Positions 8,476 through 17,664 are shown, counted from the stretch's first letter. The stretch is 64,000 nucleotides of DNA from Hominifimenecus microfluidus (GCA_020687485.1 JAJEQR010000001.1:1-64000), one strand, 5' to 3'. Program-made: numbers and translations. The notes: generated from the sequence alone by a model not told the origin.

Positions 8476-9486
8476 TTAGAATTTCCCCGCCTGCGCAGCT
8501 TCCTCGATCGATACTGCGACCGCGACTGTAGCGCCAACCATGGGGTTGTTGCCCATACCAATCAGCCCCATCATCTCTACGTGGGCCGGAACGGACGAAG
8601 AGCCAGCGAACTGAGCATCCGAGTGCATACGTCCCATGGTATCCGTCATACCGTAGGAAGCAGGACCTGCCGCCATATTATCCGGATGCAGAGTTCTTCC
8701 GGTACCGCCGCCGCTGGCAACAGAGAAGTACTTCTTGCCCTGTTCCAGGCACTCTTTCTTGTAAGTACCGGCAACCGGGTGCTGGAAGCGGGTCGGGTTC
8801 GTGGAATTACCGGTAATGGATACGTCCACCTTCTCCTTGTGCATGATGGCAACGCCCTCGGTAACATCATTGGCGCCGTAGCAGTTCACCTTCGCGCGCA
8901 GTCCGTTCGAGTAGGACTTGCGGAAAACTTCCTTTACTTCTCCAGTATGGTAATCCATCTCTGTCTCCACATAGGTGAAGCCATTGATGCGGGAAATAAT
9001 CTGAGCTGCGTCCTTACCCAGGCCATTCAGGATAACGCGAAGGGGCTTCTTACGAACTTTGTTTGCCTTTTCTGCGATACCGATTGCGCCTTCTGCAGCT
9101 GCGAAAGACTCATGACCTGCCAGGAAAGCGAAGCACTCGGTCTCCTCCTCCAGCAGCATCTTACCCAGATTGCCGTGTCCCAGACCTACCTTGCGGTGAT
9201 CTGCGACCGAACCGGGGATGCAGAAGGACTGCAGTCCCTCGCCGATAGCGGCTGCTGCGTCCGCCGCTCTGCGGCATCCCTTCTTAATGGCGATCGCCGC
9301 ACCTACCGTGTACGCCCAGCAGGCATTCTCGAAACAGATCGGCTGGATCTTCTTTACCTGATCATAAACATTCAGGCCGGCATCCTTTGTGATCTTCTCA
9401 GCTTCCTCAATAGAAGCAATACCATAACTGTTCAGAACCTTGTTGATCTGGTCGATTCTTCTCTCATAGGATTCAAATAAAGCCAT
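8476..9486 (-). CDS. GGGtGRT family protein
   Basis: A 336-residue protein carrying the motif SGGGTGRTLHPDNMA at about residue 255, which names the family found in anaerobic Firmicutes. Several Cys and His residues are spread through the chain (for example QPICFENACW, QSFCIPG, TECFAFLAGHE, VNCYGAND), compatible with metal or cofactor binding. No signal peptide or membrane segment is seen. It follows the NifU-like gene by 14 bp and precedes the small membrane protein by 1 bp, so the three form one operon. The biochemical function is not established; the link to Fe-S chemistry rests only on the partner gene. Confidence 0.9.
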   Translation of the reverse strand: MALFESYERRIDQINKVLNSYGIASIEEAEKITKDAGLNVYDQVKKIQPICFENACWAYTVGAAIAIKKGCRRAADAAAAIGEGLQSFCIPGSVADHRKVGLGHGNLGKMLLEEETECFAFLAGHESFAAAEGAIGIAEKANKVRKKPLRVILNGLGKDAAQIISRINGFTYVETEMDYHTGEVKEVFRKSYSNGLRAKVNCYGANDVTEGVAIMHKEKVDVSITGNSTNPTRFQHPVAGTYKKECLEQGKKYFSVASGGGTGRTLHPDNMAAGPASYGMTDTMGRMHSDAQFAGSSSVPAHVEMMGLIGMGNNPMVGATVAVAVSIEEAAQAGKF

Positions 9487-9500
9487 TGTGCCGTCCCTCC

Positions 9501-10193
9501 TTACTCTTCTCTCGGGTCGATGATCTTAACCGCGTCGTCCACACGGCCATACTGGCCTTTTGCTTTCTCCCATGCGGTATTCGGGTCATCGCCTTTCTTG
9601 ATAAAGTCTGTCATCTTGCCAAGGCTTACATACTGATATCCGATGATCTCATCATCCTCATCCAGAGCGATGCCCGTAACATAGCCTTCCGCCATCTCCA
9701 GGTATCTGGGGCCCTTTGCCTTCGTTCCATACATCGTACCGATCTGAGAGCGAAGACCTTTGCCGAGGTCTTCCAGGCCGGCGCCAATCGCCAGACCGTT
9801 CTCCGAGAATGCGCTCTGGGTACGTCCGTATACGATCTGCAGGAACAGTTCACGCATCGCCGTGTTGATCGCGTCGCATACCAGATCGGTATTCAGTGCT
9901 TCCAGAATCGTAAGACCCGGAAGAATCTCCGACGCCATCGCCGCGGAATGGGTCATACCGGAGCAGCCAATCGTCTCAACCAGCGCTTCCTCAATAATGC
10001 CATCCTTTACATTCAGGGTCAGCTTGCATGCGCCCTGCTGTGGAGCGCACCAACCAACACCATGGGTCAGACCAGAGATATCACTGATCTCTTTGGACTT
10101 TACCCAGCGGCCCTCTTCGGGGATCGGTGCCGCGCCATGATGGACGCCCTGGGCGACCGGACACATTAATTCAACTTCATGAGTATAAATCAT
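9501..10193 (-). CDS. NifU/IscU-like iron-sulfur scaffold-type protein
   Basis: A 230-residue protein whose central part resembles the IscU/NifU N-terminal scaffold fold. GWCAPQQGACKLTL and TIGCSGMTHSAAMASE parallel the cysteine loops of IscU, and a third region (DLVCDAINTAM) supplies another Cys. A C-terminal extension of about 90 residues is not part of ordinary IscU. The start has AGGAGG about 8 nt upstream. It leads the operon with the GGGtGRT protein. No cysteine desulfurase gene is adjacent, so it is probably a specialised scaffold or carrier rather than the housekeeping IscU. That last point is inference from context. Confidence 0.82.
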   Translation of the reverse strand: MIYTHEVELMCPVAQGVHHGAAPIPEEGRWVKSKEISDISGLTHGVGWCAPQQGACKLTLNVKDGIIEEALVETIGCSGMTHSAAMASEILPGLTILEALNTDLVCDAINTAMRELFLQIVYGRTQSAFSENGLAIGAGLEDLGKGLRSQIGTMYGTKAKGPRYLEMAEGYVTGIALDEDDEIIGYQYVSLGKMTDFIKKGDDPNTAWEKAKGQYGRVDDAVKIIDPREE

Positions 10194-10267
10194 AGACTCA
10201 TCCTCCTACTCTTGTCTGCCATAAAGCGCTTTCCTTTCCCAACTCTCGCACTCACGACATCACTCTT

Positions 10268-10296
10268 ATTATACATGTCTGCGAATTGTTTCGCAA
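10268..10296 (-). promoter_or_regulatory. Sigma-A promoter of the NifU-like/GGGtGRT operon
   Basis: TTGCGA (10296-10291), 17 bp, TATAAT (10273-10268) on the minus strand. It begins about 20 bp after the gpmI stop codon and no terminator is seen between them, so some read-through from the glycolytic operon is possible. Confidence 0.8.
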
Positions 10297-10316
10297 GTTT
10301 TTACTATAGTTATTTT

Positions 10317-11858
10317 TTACCGTTTCTGCAGTAAAGAATGACCCGTCATCTCTTCCGGCTGCACAAGTCCCATCATAGCCAGGAGTGTCGGAGCGATATC
10401 GCAAAGACGCCCGCCCTCCATCAGAGTGTATTCCGGATCATAGTTTATCAGAATAAACGGAACCGGATTCGTCGTATGTGCAGTAAATGGTTCTCCGGTC
10501 TCATAATCAATCAGCTGTTCGCAGTTACCGTGATCGGCGCAGAGGAACATCTGACCGCCTGCAGCAAGCAAGGCTTCCACTGTGCGTCCCACACAGGTAT
10601 CCACGGTCTCCACTGCCTTAACAGCTGCGGAAAGTACACCGGTATGACCGACCATATCCGGATTGGCGAAATTCACAATGATCACATCATACTTTCCGCT
10701 TCCGATCGCTTCCACTAGACGGTCGCACACCTCCGGCGCGCTCATCTCCGGCTGCAGGTCATAGGTCGCCACCTTCGGTGACGGAACCAGGATCCGGTCT
10801 TCTCCCGGATTCGGCACTTCCACGCCGCCGTTAAAGAAGAAGGTCACATGCGCGTACTTCTCTGTCTCCGCGGTGCGCAGCTGCTTCAGCCCCTGATCCG
10901 CCAGATATTCTCCCAACGTATTTACCAGCTCTTTCTTACGGAACGCGATCTCTGTATGAGGAATCGTCGCGTCGTACTCTGTAAAGCATACATAGGAAAG
11001 CTCCTTTAACTGCGGGCGCTCAAATCCGGTAAACGCATCATCCAGAAAAGCTCTGGTAAGCTCTCTTGCGCGATCCGGCCGGAAATTAAAGAAGATTACG
11101 GAATCTCCGCTCTTCACGGTCGTCAGCGGCTGTCCGTCCTCACCGGTCACAACGATCGGCTCCACAAACTCATCCGTCACACCTGCGTCATAGCTCTCCT
11201 GCAGCGCAGCTGCCGGATCTGCGGTATGCTTACCGATGCCTTCTGTCAATGCGTCATAGGCGCGCTTTACACGCTCCCAACGGTTATCACGATCCATCGC
11301 GTAATAGCGGCCAGTCACGGTTGCAATCTTTCCAACACCAATCTCATCACACTTCTTCTGCAGCTCTTTCAGAAACTCCAGACCGGAAGTCGGCGCAGTA
11401 TCACGGCCATCCATAAAGCAATGCACATAGACATTTTCCAGACCATTTCTCTTCGCCAGCTCCAGCAGGGCATACAGATGCGTATTGTGGCTGTGCACGC
11501 CGCCATCGGAAAGCAATCCCCACAGATGCAGGGAACCGCTGCGGAACTTCGCTGCGTGACAGGCAGTCTTCAGATAATAGTTATCATAAAAATCACCGTC
11601 CTCAATGGACTTTGTGATTTTCGTCAGATCCTGATATACGATGCGTCCGGCTCCCATATTCAGATGGCCGACCTCGGAATTGCCCATCTGACCTTCCGGC
11701 AGACCGACGCTTAAACCGCTGGCGCTGCCCTTCACGAAAGGATACTCCTGCATGAGACGGTCCATATTCGGAGTCTTCGCCTGCGCAACCGCATTGCCTT
11801 CCGTACGGTCATTCAGACCGTATCCATCAAGTATCATCAAAACTGTAGGTTTCTTCAT
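10317..11858 (-). CDS. gpmI: 2,3-bisphosphoglycerate-independent phosphoglycerate mutase
   Basis: A 513-residue cytoplasmic enzyme that interconverts 3- and 2-phosphoglycerate in glycolysis with a two-Mn2+ centre. The N-terminal MILDGYG metal motif, the phosphoserine loop [17 protein letters not shown], the HCFMDGRDT insertion-domain motif, the [13 protein letters not shown] segment and the C-terminal [11 protein letters not shown] motif are all present. The length matches the family. The ATG follows GGGAGGAAG closely and lies 25 bp after tpiA, making it the last gene of pgk-tpiA-gpmI. Confidence 0.97.
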   Translation of the reverse strand: MKKPTVLMILDGYGLNDRTEGNAVAQAKTPNMDRLMQEYPFVKGSASGLSVGLPEGQMGNSEVGHLNMGAGRIVYQDLTKITKSIEDGDFYDNYYLKTACHAAKFRSGSLHLWGLLSDGGVHSHNTHLYALLELAKRNGLENVYVHCFMDGRDTAPTSGLEFLKELQKKCDEIGVGKIATVTGRYYAMDRDNRWERVKRAYDALTEGIGKHTADPAAALQESYDAGVTDEFVEPIVVTGEDGQPLTTVKSGDSVIFFNFRPDRARELTRAFLDDAFTGFERPQLKELSYVCFTEYDATIPHTEIAFRKKELVNTLGEYLADQGLKQLRTAETEKYAHVTFFFNGGVEVPNPGEDRILVPSPKVATYDLQPEMSAPEVCDRLVEAIGSGKYDVIIVNFANPDMVGHTGVLSAAVKAVETVDTCVGRTVEALLAAGGQMFLCADHGNCEQLIDYETGEPFTAHTTNPVPFILINYDPEYTLMEGGRLCDIAPTLLAMMGLVQPEEMTGHSLLQKR

Positions 11859-11883
11859 ATCTTCCTCCCGGGGAAGCCCCGTA

Positions 11884-12633
11884 TTACTTATAATTTACAA
11901 CCTTAGCGAAATCCGGCTTCAGGCTAGCGCCTCCTATCAGACCGCCGTCAATATCCGGCTGTGCGAACAGCTCCGCCGCATTGGAAGGAGACACGCTTCC
12001 GCCGTACTGAATCCGGATGGCTTCCGCCGTTTCCACGCCGTACAGCTCCCGGATCAAACTGCGGATTGCCGCGCAAACCGCCTGCGCCTGCTCTGCCGTC
12101 GCCACCTTACCGGTTCCAATCGCCCAGATCGGCTCGTAGGCAATGACGCAGCCTGCCGCCTGCTCCGCGCTGACACCAAGAAAAGCAATCTTGACCTGCT
12201 GGCGAATCCAGTCGATCGTAATGCCCTGCTCCCGCTGCGTCAGTGTCTCGCCGCAGCATACAATCGGAATCAGGCCGTGCTCCAGTGATTTCTTCACCTT
12301 CCGATTCACCGTCTCATCCGTCTCTGCAAAATATTCTCTGCGTTCTGAATGACCCAGAATCACATGGGAAACTCCAGCAGAAACAAGCATATTGGGAGCG
12401 ATCTCGCCAGTATAGGCGCCAGATTCCTCATAGTGCATATTTTCCGCACCGATGGAAATATTACTGCCCTTCGCCGCCTGTACAGCAGGCACAAGATCAA
12501 TCGCCGGTACACAACACACAACATCCGCATCCGCTCCTGCTACCAGAGGTTTCAGCGTTTCAATAAAGGCAGTGGTCTCTGCGGGTGTCTTGTTCATCTT
12601 CCAGTTTCCCGCAATGATCATTCTCCGAGACAT
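11884..12633 (-). CDS. tpiA: Triosephosphate isomerase
   Basis: A 249-residue TIM barrel that interconverts dihydroxyacetone phosphate and glyceraldehyde 3-phosphate. The N-terminal IIAGNWKMN (catalytic Asn and Lys), [14 protein letters not shown] (catalytic His), [12 protein letters not shown] (catalytic Glu) and the phosphate loops YGGSV and GGLIGGASL are intact. The start [12 protein letters not shown] is chosen over an upstream in-frame ATG because GGAAGGGGG precedes it and it matches the family N-terminus. It lies downstream of pgk across a 258-bp spacer filled with palindromic sequence. Confidence 0.97.
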   Translation of the reverse strand: MSRRMIIAGNWKMNKTPAETTAFIETLKPLVAGADADVVCCVPAIDLVPAVQAAKGSNISIGAENMHYEESGAYTGEIAPNMLVSAGVSHVILGHSERREYFAETDETVNRKVKKSLEHGLIPIVCCGETLTQREQGITIDWIRQQVKIAFLGVSAEQAAGCVIAYEPIWAIGTGKVATAEQAQAVCAAIRSLIRELYGVETAEAIRIQYGGSVSPSNAAELFAQPDIDGGLIGGASLKPDFAKVVNYK

Positions 12634-12660
12634 CTTTATGTCCCCCTTCCAAAATTTTAT

Positions 12661-12753
12661 GTTTATCTCAGTCGAGAAGACTCCCACCTCTTTCAGGTGG
12701 CGAGTGACAGCAAATTTATTTCAGTGGGAGTCCAATCTCCGACTGAGATAAAC
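12661..12753. repeat. Inverted-repeat element between tpiA and pgk (MITE-like)
   Basis: GTTTATCTCAGTCG at 12661-12674 is repeated inverted and perfectly at 12740-12753, and the similarity continues inward with small gaps to GACTCCCAC/GTGGGAGTC. Between the arms is a CCACCT/AGGTGG stem with a 5-nt loop. The GTGGGAGTC-type hairpin resembles those near the ends of tnpB-carrying IS200/IS605 elements, but long terminal inverted repeats are not typical of that family. A non-autonomous insertion is the best guess. Confidence 0.5.
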
Positions 12754-12756
12754 GCT

Positions 12757-12831
12757 CCGCGAGGATGCGCAGTGATTCTGTAAAGAATATGTCAGCTTAC
12801 GCTGACCAGAATCACGCGCCAAGTCTCGCGG
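12757..12831. repeat. Long nested hairpin in the pgk-tpiA spacer
   Basis: CCGCGAG (12757-12763) pairs with CTCGCGG (12825-12831). Inside, GTGATTCTG pairs with CAGAATCAC and, at the tip, GTCAGC with GCTGAC around TTAC. The result is a 75-nt stem that would form in the pgk-tpiA mRNA. A further CAAGTC...GACTTG pair spans 12820-12843. The role is unknown; an RNA-stabilising or processing structure, or part of a mobile element, are both possible. Confidence 0.55.
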
Positions 12832-12848
12832 CTGCTCGACTTGAATTT

Positions 12849-12895
12849 GTAATTATTCAGAGCCCCAGCTCGACCGCATGGTTCTGAATAATTAC
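12849..12895. repeat. Palindromic element (compact copy) at the end of pgk
   Basis: GTAATTATTCAGAGCC (12849-12864) and GGTTCTGAATAATTAC (12880-12895) are inverted arms with one mismatch. The pgk stop codon TAA (12894-12892) is inside the right arm. The same outer arms and the internal CCAGCTCGA and CGCATGG occur in the longer element at 28481-28623, so the two belong to one family. Confidence 0.65.
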
Positions 12896-14097
12896 AGGTC
12901 GTCAGCAGCTGCCACGCCGGGAAGCTCCTTGCCCTCCAGGAACTCCAGAGAAGCTCCGCCGCCGGTAGAGATGTGAGTCATCTTGTCACCGAAGCCCAGC
13001 TGATTGACTGCTGCCGCGGAATCGCCACCGCCGATAATCGTAGTGGCATCGGTCTCCGCCAGAGCTTTCGCAACAGCGATCGTGCCCTTTGCCAGGATCG
13101 GATTCTCGAATACGCCCATCGGGCCGTTCCATACTACCGTCTTCGCGGATGCAACCGCCGAAGCATAGAGTTCCGCTGTCTTTGTTCCAATATCCAGACC
13201 CATCTGATCCGCAGGGATTGCGTCAGACGGAACAACCGTAACCTCGATCTCCGCATCGATCGGATCCGGGAAAGCTTTCGCGATCGTCGTGTCCAACGGA
13301 AGCAGCATCTTCTTGCCAAGCTTCTCTGCCTTCTCTATCATCTCGCGGCAATAATCCACCTTCTCATCGTCAACCAGAGAGGTTCCAACCTCATAGCCCC
13401 TGGCCTTCAGGAAGGTGTAGGCCATACCACCGCCGATAATCAGCGTATCGCACTTCTCCAGCAGATTGCTGATTACGTTCAGCTTGTCCGCCACCTTGGC
13501 ACCTCCGAGGATCGCTACGAACGGACGTTCCGGATTCTCTACGGCGTTGCCGAGGAAATCAATCTCCTTCTGCATCAGATAGCCGACGGCATTCTCCTTT
13601 ACGAAAGCGGTTACACCAACGTTGGAGCAGTGCGCGCGATGTGCCGTACCGAAAGCATCATCCACGAAGACATCCGCCAGAGATGCCAGTTCCCTCGAGA
13701 ATGCTTCTTCATTCTTTGTCTCTTCCTTGCGGTAACGGGTGTTCTCCAGGAGGATTACATCTCCGTCCTTCATCGCTTCCACAGCAGCTCTTGCGTTCGG
13801 CCCTACCACCTCCGAGTCAGCCGCAAATACTACCGGCTGTCCGAGAAGCTCGGAGAGCCGGGCGGCTACGGGTGCCAGAGAAAGCTCCGGCTTCGGCTCA
13901 CCCTTCGGCTTGCCTAAATGGGAACAAAGAATCAGACGGCCGCCGTCAGCGATCAGCTTCTTCAACGTCGGCAGCGCCTGTACCAGACGATTCTCATCTG
14001 TGATCTTTCCATCTTTCAGCGGGACATTAAAATCGCAACGGACCAGTACTCTCTTTCCTTTTACCTGAATGTCATCTACAGATTTCTTGTTTAACAT
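12892..14097 (-). CDS. pgk: Phosphoglycerate kinase
   Basis: A 401-residue cytoplasmic kinase of glycolysis (1,3-bisphosphoglycerate + ADP to 3-phosphoglycerate + ATP). The substrate motif [12 protein letters not shown] (about 15-30), HLGKPKG, the [12 protein letters not shown] hinge region, [10 protein letters not shown] and the C-terminal nucleotide loop [12 protein letters not shown]...[15 protein letters not shown] are all intact. It leads pgk-tpiA-gpmI; a gapA gene, which often precedes it, is not here. The stop codon lies in a palindromic element, so the last few residues may have been altered by that insertion. A TTGCTT-17-TAAAAT promoter precedes it. Confidence 0.97.
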   Translation of the reverse strand: MLNKKSVDDIQVKGKRVLVRCDFNVPLKDGKITDENRLVQALPTLKKLIADGGRLILCSHLGKPKGEPKPELSLAPVAARLSELLGQPVVFAADSEVVGPNARAAVEAMKDGDVILLENTRYRKEETKNEEAFSRELASLADVFVDDAFGTAHRAHCSNVGVTAFVKENAVGYLMQKEIDFLGNAVENPERPFVAILGGAKVADKLNVISNLLEKCDTLIIGGGMAYTFLKARGYEVGTSLVDDEKVDYCREMIEKAEKLGKKMLLPLDTTIAKAFPDPIDAEIEVTVVPSDAIPADQMGLDIGTKTAELYASAVASAKTVVWNGPMGVFENPILAKGTIAVAKALAETDATTIIGGGDSAAAVNQLGFGDKMTHISTGGGASLEFLEGKELPGVAAADDL

Positions 14098-14144
14098 AGG
14101 GTTCTCCTTCTGATCAGTTATTTTAAGTGTCTATACTTAAAGTT

Positions 14145-14173
14145 ATTTTATCAAATTCGTGACAAACAAGCAA
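14145..14173 (-). promoter_or_regulatory. Promoter of the pgk-tpiA-gpmI operon
   Basis: TTGCTT (14173-14168), 17 bp, TAAAAT (14150-14145) on the minus strand, about 45 bp before the pgk start codon. Confidence 0.6.
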
Positions 14174-14192
14174 GTTTTTTCCGAATATAAGA

Positions 14193-14234
14193 AATACCGC
14201 GGCAGACGAATCCCAATCATCTGCCGCGGCATTT
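14193..14234 (-). terminator. Terminator-like palindrome upstream of the pgk promoter
   Basis: CCGCGGCAGACGA (14197-14209) pairs with TCATCTGCCGCGG (14217-14229) with one G-U position, flanked by AAAT/ATTT. On the minus strand the run after it is only moderately U-rich. No minus-strand gene now precedes it, so it may be the relic of a lost upstream gene or an RNA structure. Confidence 0.5.
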
Positions 14235-14575
14235 GCGTCATAAAGTAAACCGAGAGTATAGGAATAGGAAAAGCTTACTTCACGATCAAATTTCACTTTC
14301 CGGAGCGCTCACCGGAAGCTGTTAAACAGTATATCAACTCCCGTCCGACTTTGCAAGAAACTTTTTTCAAATTTCATTTAGAAAAATTTTTTACTATTGT
14401 TTTTTCTGTTTGTTCCCTTTTCCCCTATGTGTTTTCGCTTTATTTTTCATCTTTTTTCAAGTTTTCCCACATCTTTTGTCGTTTTTTCCCAGGAAAGCGA
14501 TCGTTTGACGCTTTCTTTTTCTCCGCACTTTTGTAAAGTTTTTTTGTGAAAGTTGTGCTTTCTATTCCGAATGAA
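14235..14575. other. Gene-free T-rich region upstream of the ROK regulator
   Basis: I see no open gene with a ribosome site. A short TTCCGG/CCGGAA hairpin lies around 14298-14318. The rest is T-rich on the plus strand up to the ROK promoter. Confidence 0.5.
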
Positions 14576-14604
14576 TTGACAGCACCGCTATTTTTTCGTA
14601 TAGT
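14576..14604 (+). promoter_or_regulatory. Sigma-A promoter of the ROK gene
   Basis: TTGACA (14576-14581), 17 bp, TATAGT (14599-14604), about 58 bp before the start codon. Confidence 0.85.
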
Positions 14605-14662
14605 ATAAATGCTGCCCTGTTTCTGAAAGAGCTTTGGCAAAACTAATAAAAAAGGAGTGCGC

Positions 14663-15778
14663 ATGTCCCCTACTATCCCGATTAAACAGATCAACCGTAA
14701 TCAGATCTACCGATATATTTATAAGCACACGAAAGTATCCCAGCAGGATATTTCCTCCGACCTGAAGCTCAGTATGCCTACGATCAACCAGAACCTGAAT
14801 GCCCTGCGCAGCATGGGACTGATCTCCGACCAGGACACCTTCGAATCCACCGGCGGCAGAAAGGCCAGAGCAATTTCCTGTGTGAAGGACGCCCGGATCT
14901 CTATCGGCCTTGATATTACTGCGAACCATGTCAGCCTTGTTGCAATTGACATGTACGCAAATATTCTTCACTATAACCGAATCCGTCATCGCTATACCGA
15001 CAGCTTCTATTATTATGCGACGCTCGGCAAGCTGATCCGTTCCTTCATCGAACGGAATGAAATCGACAAGAAAAAGATCCTCGGGCTCGGCATCTGTCTG
15101 GCTGCGATCATCGACGAAGACGGCCGAACCATCCGCTCTGCCCGCTGTCTGGGAGCTCCCGCTGATCTGTATGAGAAATTGAAGCCGCACATCCCGTTCC
15201 CATTCCGCCTGATCAACGATGCAAACGCTGGAGGCTTCGCCCAGTGGTGGGATATGGAACAGGACCGCACGATCATCTTTTTGAACCTGAGCAACACGGT
15301 CGGCGGCGCCATGGTCAACAACCGCAAGCTCTATCTCGGCGATCATCAGCGCAGCTGTGAATTCGGCCATGTCACGCTCGTTCCCGATGGGAAACCCTGC
15401 TACTGTGGGCAGAAAGGCTGTGTCAACGCCTACTGCTCTGCGAAGAATCTTTCCGACATGACGGACGGCAAGATGAGCCTGTTCTTCGAGTATGTAAAGG
15501 ATGAGCAGGAGCCGTATCTCTCCGCATTCCGGGAATACCTCGGCTACCTCGCCATCACGGTCAATAACCTCCGGATGCAATACGACTGTGACATCGTACT
15601 CGGTGGCTACGTTGGCTCCTACCTGACCGACCATCTTGAACTGATCCGCAGCATGGTCTCCGCGAGAAGCCGCTTCGAAGAGCCGGAGCCCTATATCTTC
15701 ACCAGCAAATACCTCTTCGAAACAGCTGCCATTGGAGCCGCTCTGCATTACATCGACCGGTTTATCCGTTGCATCTGA
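14663..15778 (+). CDS. ROK-family transcriptional regulator (NagC/XylR type)
   Basis: A 371-residue protein with an N-terminal winged helix-turn-helix (about 5-60, VSQQDISSDLKLSMPTINQNL) and a ROK sugar-kinase-like domain (about 75-370). The zinc motif HVTLVPDGKPCYCGQKGCVNAY is present. Kinase motifs are weak, which fits a regulator that senses a sugar rather than an enzyme. The ATG is preferred over an in-frame GTG 6 nt upstream because AAAGGAG lies 5 nt before the ATG and overlaps the GTG. It is monocistronic, with 31 bp of 3' overlap with the convergent Na/Pi gene. The target operon is not evident from its neighbours. Confidence 0.88.
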   Translation: MSPTIPIKQINRNQIYRYIYKHTKVSQQDISSDLKLSMPTINQNLNALRSMGLISDQDTFESTGGRKARAISCVKDARISIGLDITANHVSLVAIDMYANILHYNRIRHRYTDSFYYYATLGKLIRSFIERNEIDKKKILGLGICLAAIIDEDGRTIRSARCLGAPADLYEKLKPHIPFPFRLINDANAGGFAQWWDMEQDRTIIFLNLSNTVGGAMVNNRKLYLGDHQRSCEFGHVTLVPDGKPCYCGQKGCVNAYCSAKNLSDMTDGKMSLFFEYVKDEQEPYLSAFREYLGYLAITVNNLRMQYDCDIVLGGYVGSYLTDHLELIRSMVSARSRFEEPEPYIFTSKYLFETAAIGAALHYIDRFIRCI

Positions 15779-16677
15779 TGAATCCATGGTCCGAAGACTG
15801 CAATGTTAAATGCATTGAACATCGTATGAAACATTGCAAGCCCCACGGCGCTGCCCATCGCAGTCCCTGCCTGCGGCAGGAGATGAAATATCGCCGCCAG
15901 CACCGGCAGCGCCGCCATGGTTCCCACCACATTAAAAAACAGATGGAACCACGTTACTGATCGCGCCGCCGCCCCGGTTCCCACGCCAGCTGCCAGAGTG
16001 GTAACGCATGTTCCAATATTCTCCCCTAATATCATATACATTCCTGCCTGTGCAGGAATCACTCCACGCTCCGCCAGGACCTGAAGAATCCCGATTCCGG
16101 CCGACGAGCTCTGTACCATACAGGCCAGCATCACACCCGCTCCCAGCGCTGCCAGCGAATTTTTTCCCAGCGCCGGCAAAATTCCATATAATCCGGGGAA
16201 CACATCCATCACAGTCCCCATTCCTTCCACTCCCAGAAAGAGCGCCCCTATTCCCGAAAGAAGCATTCCGCCATTTTTCACTGCTGACCGCTGAAAATAT
16301 TCCATCAACACACCCAGGCATAAAAGCACCAGAAGCACCGTATTTCCAGATTTCTTTTCTCCGCCGGATGCTCCCAATGCCACCAACCAGGCAGTCGCTG
16401 TCGTACCCAGATTTGCTCCCATAACCAGAAGAAACGCTTTCCGCTTCTCAAGCGCTCCGCTCTCCACCATACCAACTGTCACCACTGTCACTGCCGTACT
16501 GCTCTGCATCAGCATCGTAAGTCCGGTTCCCAGTGCAATCGTCCGAACCGTTCCGGCTGTCATCCTCCCAATCACGCTCCGCAGTCGTCCTTTCATAAAG
16601 GTCTCCATTGCGGTACGAATCTGATACAGCCCGAACAGAAACAGTGCCAGTCCTCCCAGAAAAGCAAAAATATCCAT
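15748..16677 (-). CDS. Na+/phosphate symporter family protein, short form without PhoU domain
   Basis: A 309-residue integral membrane protein with the inverted duplication of the Na/Pi-cotransporter family (NptA/YjbB type). Each half has its QSS signature (MLMQSSTAVTVVTVGMVESG around residue 60 and ACMVQSSSAGIGILQVLAE around residue 190). About eight hydrophobic segments are visible. Many bacterial members are about 550 residues because of a cytosolic PhoU-like tail; here the protein stops after the second repeat. The final codons overlap the end of the ROK gene. Sodium-driven phosphate transport, probably export, is inferred from the family. Confidence 0.88.
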   Translation of the reverse strand: MDIFAFLGGLALFLFGLYQIRTAMETFMKGRLRSVIGRMTAGTVRTIALGTGLTMLMQSSTAVTVVTVGMVESGALEKRKAFLLVMGANLGTTATAWLVALGASGGEKKSGNTVLLVLLCLGVLMEYFQRSAVKNGGMLLSGIGALFLGVEGMGTVMDVFPGLYGILPALGKNSLAALGAGVMLACMVQSSSAGIGILQVLAERGVIPAQAGMYMILGENIGTCVTTLAAGVGTGAAARSVTWFHLFFNVVGTMAALPVLAAIFHLLPQAGTAMGSAVGLAMFHTMFNAFNIAVFGPWIHQMQRINRSM

Positions 16678-16781
16678 ATTCTGTCGTCTCCGACCTTCTG
16701 CGTCATAAATACTCTATTGACTTTACACGCTTTTTAGAAGCCCGATACAACATAGAACAAAATCAAGAATTTTTTCCTGCA

Positions 16782-16810
16782 TTGACAAGCCAGGTGCTTT
16801 TCGCTATGAT
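16782..16810 (+). promoter_or_regulatory. Sigma-A promoter of the PHP phosphatase gene
   Basis: TTGACA (16782-16787), 17 bp, TATGAT (16805-16810), about 55 bp before the start codon. Confidence 0.85.
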
Positions 16811-16866
16811 GGATTCCGGCGGGTTTTTGCCCAGACACGTAACTCTGTTTATCGTTAGGAGGTTCT

Positions 16867-17664
16867 ATGTATTCTGACTTTCATCTGCACACCAGCTTTT
16901 CCGATGATTCCGATACGGACCCGGAGAAGCAGATTGAACGAGCGATTGCTCTCAGAATGAGCAGCATCTGTTTTACCGACCATATTGACATGGATTATCC
17001 GGAGGGAGAATTCACTTTCGAACTGGATATCGACGCTTATTACAACTGCTACCTGCAATACCGGGAGAAATACAAAAATAAAATCCAGCTTTTCTTCGGT
17101 GTAGAGTTCGGTATGCAGCCGCATCTCGGCCCTGCCTTCGAGGAGTACACGGCTATTCATCCCTTCGACTTCGTCATTGGCTCGAATCACCTGGTTCGCG
17201 GCATGGACCCCTACTATCCCGAAGCTTTCGAGGGCTACACCGAGGATTCCACCTACCGACGTTATTTCGAAGAGCTTCTCACGGAAGTCACAAACTGCAG
17301 CAGCTTCGATGTTATGGGACACCTCGATTATATCGTGCGCTACGGTCCCAATCAGAACCGTTACTACAGCTATGAGAAGTACCAGGACGTCATCGATGAA
17401 ATTCTGCGAACCGTGATCTCTAAAGGAAAAGGCATCGAATGCAACACATCCGGACTTCGCAATCTCGGTGTGCCGCACCCCATGCCTCAGATTCTTACCC
17501 GCTACCGCGAAATGGGCGGTGAAATCCTTACCATTGGCTCCGACGCTCACGTACCAGAGCACCTGGGATTTGGATTCGACCGGATCGGAGAGATCTTAAA
17601 AGCCTGCGGCTTCCGCTACTATACCACATTCGCTGAGCGAAAACCGGAATTTCATAAGCTGTAA
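16867..17664 (+). CDS. Histidinol-phosphatase, PHP domain (HisJ/HisK type)
   Basis: A 265-residue PHP-fold phosphoesterase. The metal-binding motifs run in order: FHLHTSFSDDS at the N-terminus, CFTDHID (about 37-43), FGVEFG, IGSNHL, MGHLDY (about 158) and GSDAHVPEHLG (about 223). The layout matches HisJ-type histidinol-phosphate phosphatases, which give histidinol in histidine biosynthesis. Other his genes are not nearby, so a different phosphate ester as substrate cannot be excluded. It has its own promoter and a 10-bp stem terminator. Confidence 0.85.
   Translation: MYSDFHLHTSFSDDSDTDPEKQIERAIALRMSSICFTDHIDMDYPEGEFTFELDIDAYYNCYLQYREKYKNKIQLFFGVEFGMQPHLGPAFEEYTAIHPFDFVIGSNHLVRGMDPYYPEAFEGYTEDSTYRRYFEELLTEVTNCSSFDVMGHLDYIVRYGPNQNRYYSYEKYQDVIDEILRTVISKGKGIECNTSGLRNLGVPHPMPQILTRYREMGGEILTIGSDAHVPEHLGFGFDRIGEILKACGFRYYTTFAERKPEFHKL

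Noticed and set aside
14588..15787. Minus-strand open frame of about 400 codons
   Set aside because: Antisense to the ROK regulator, which has a promoter, ribosome site and full domains.
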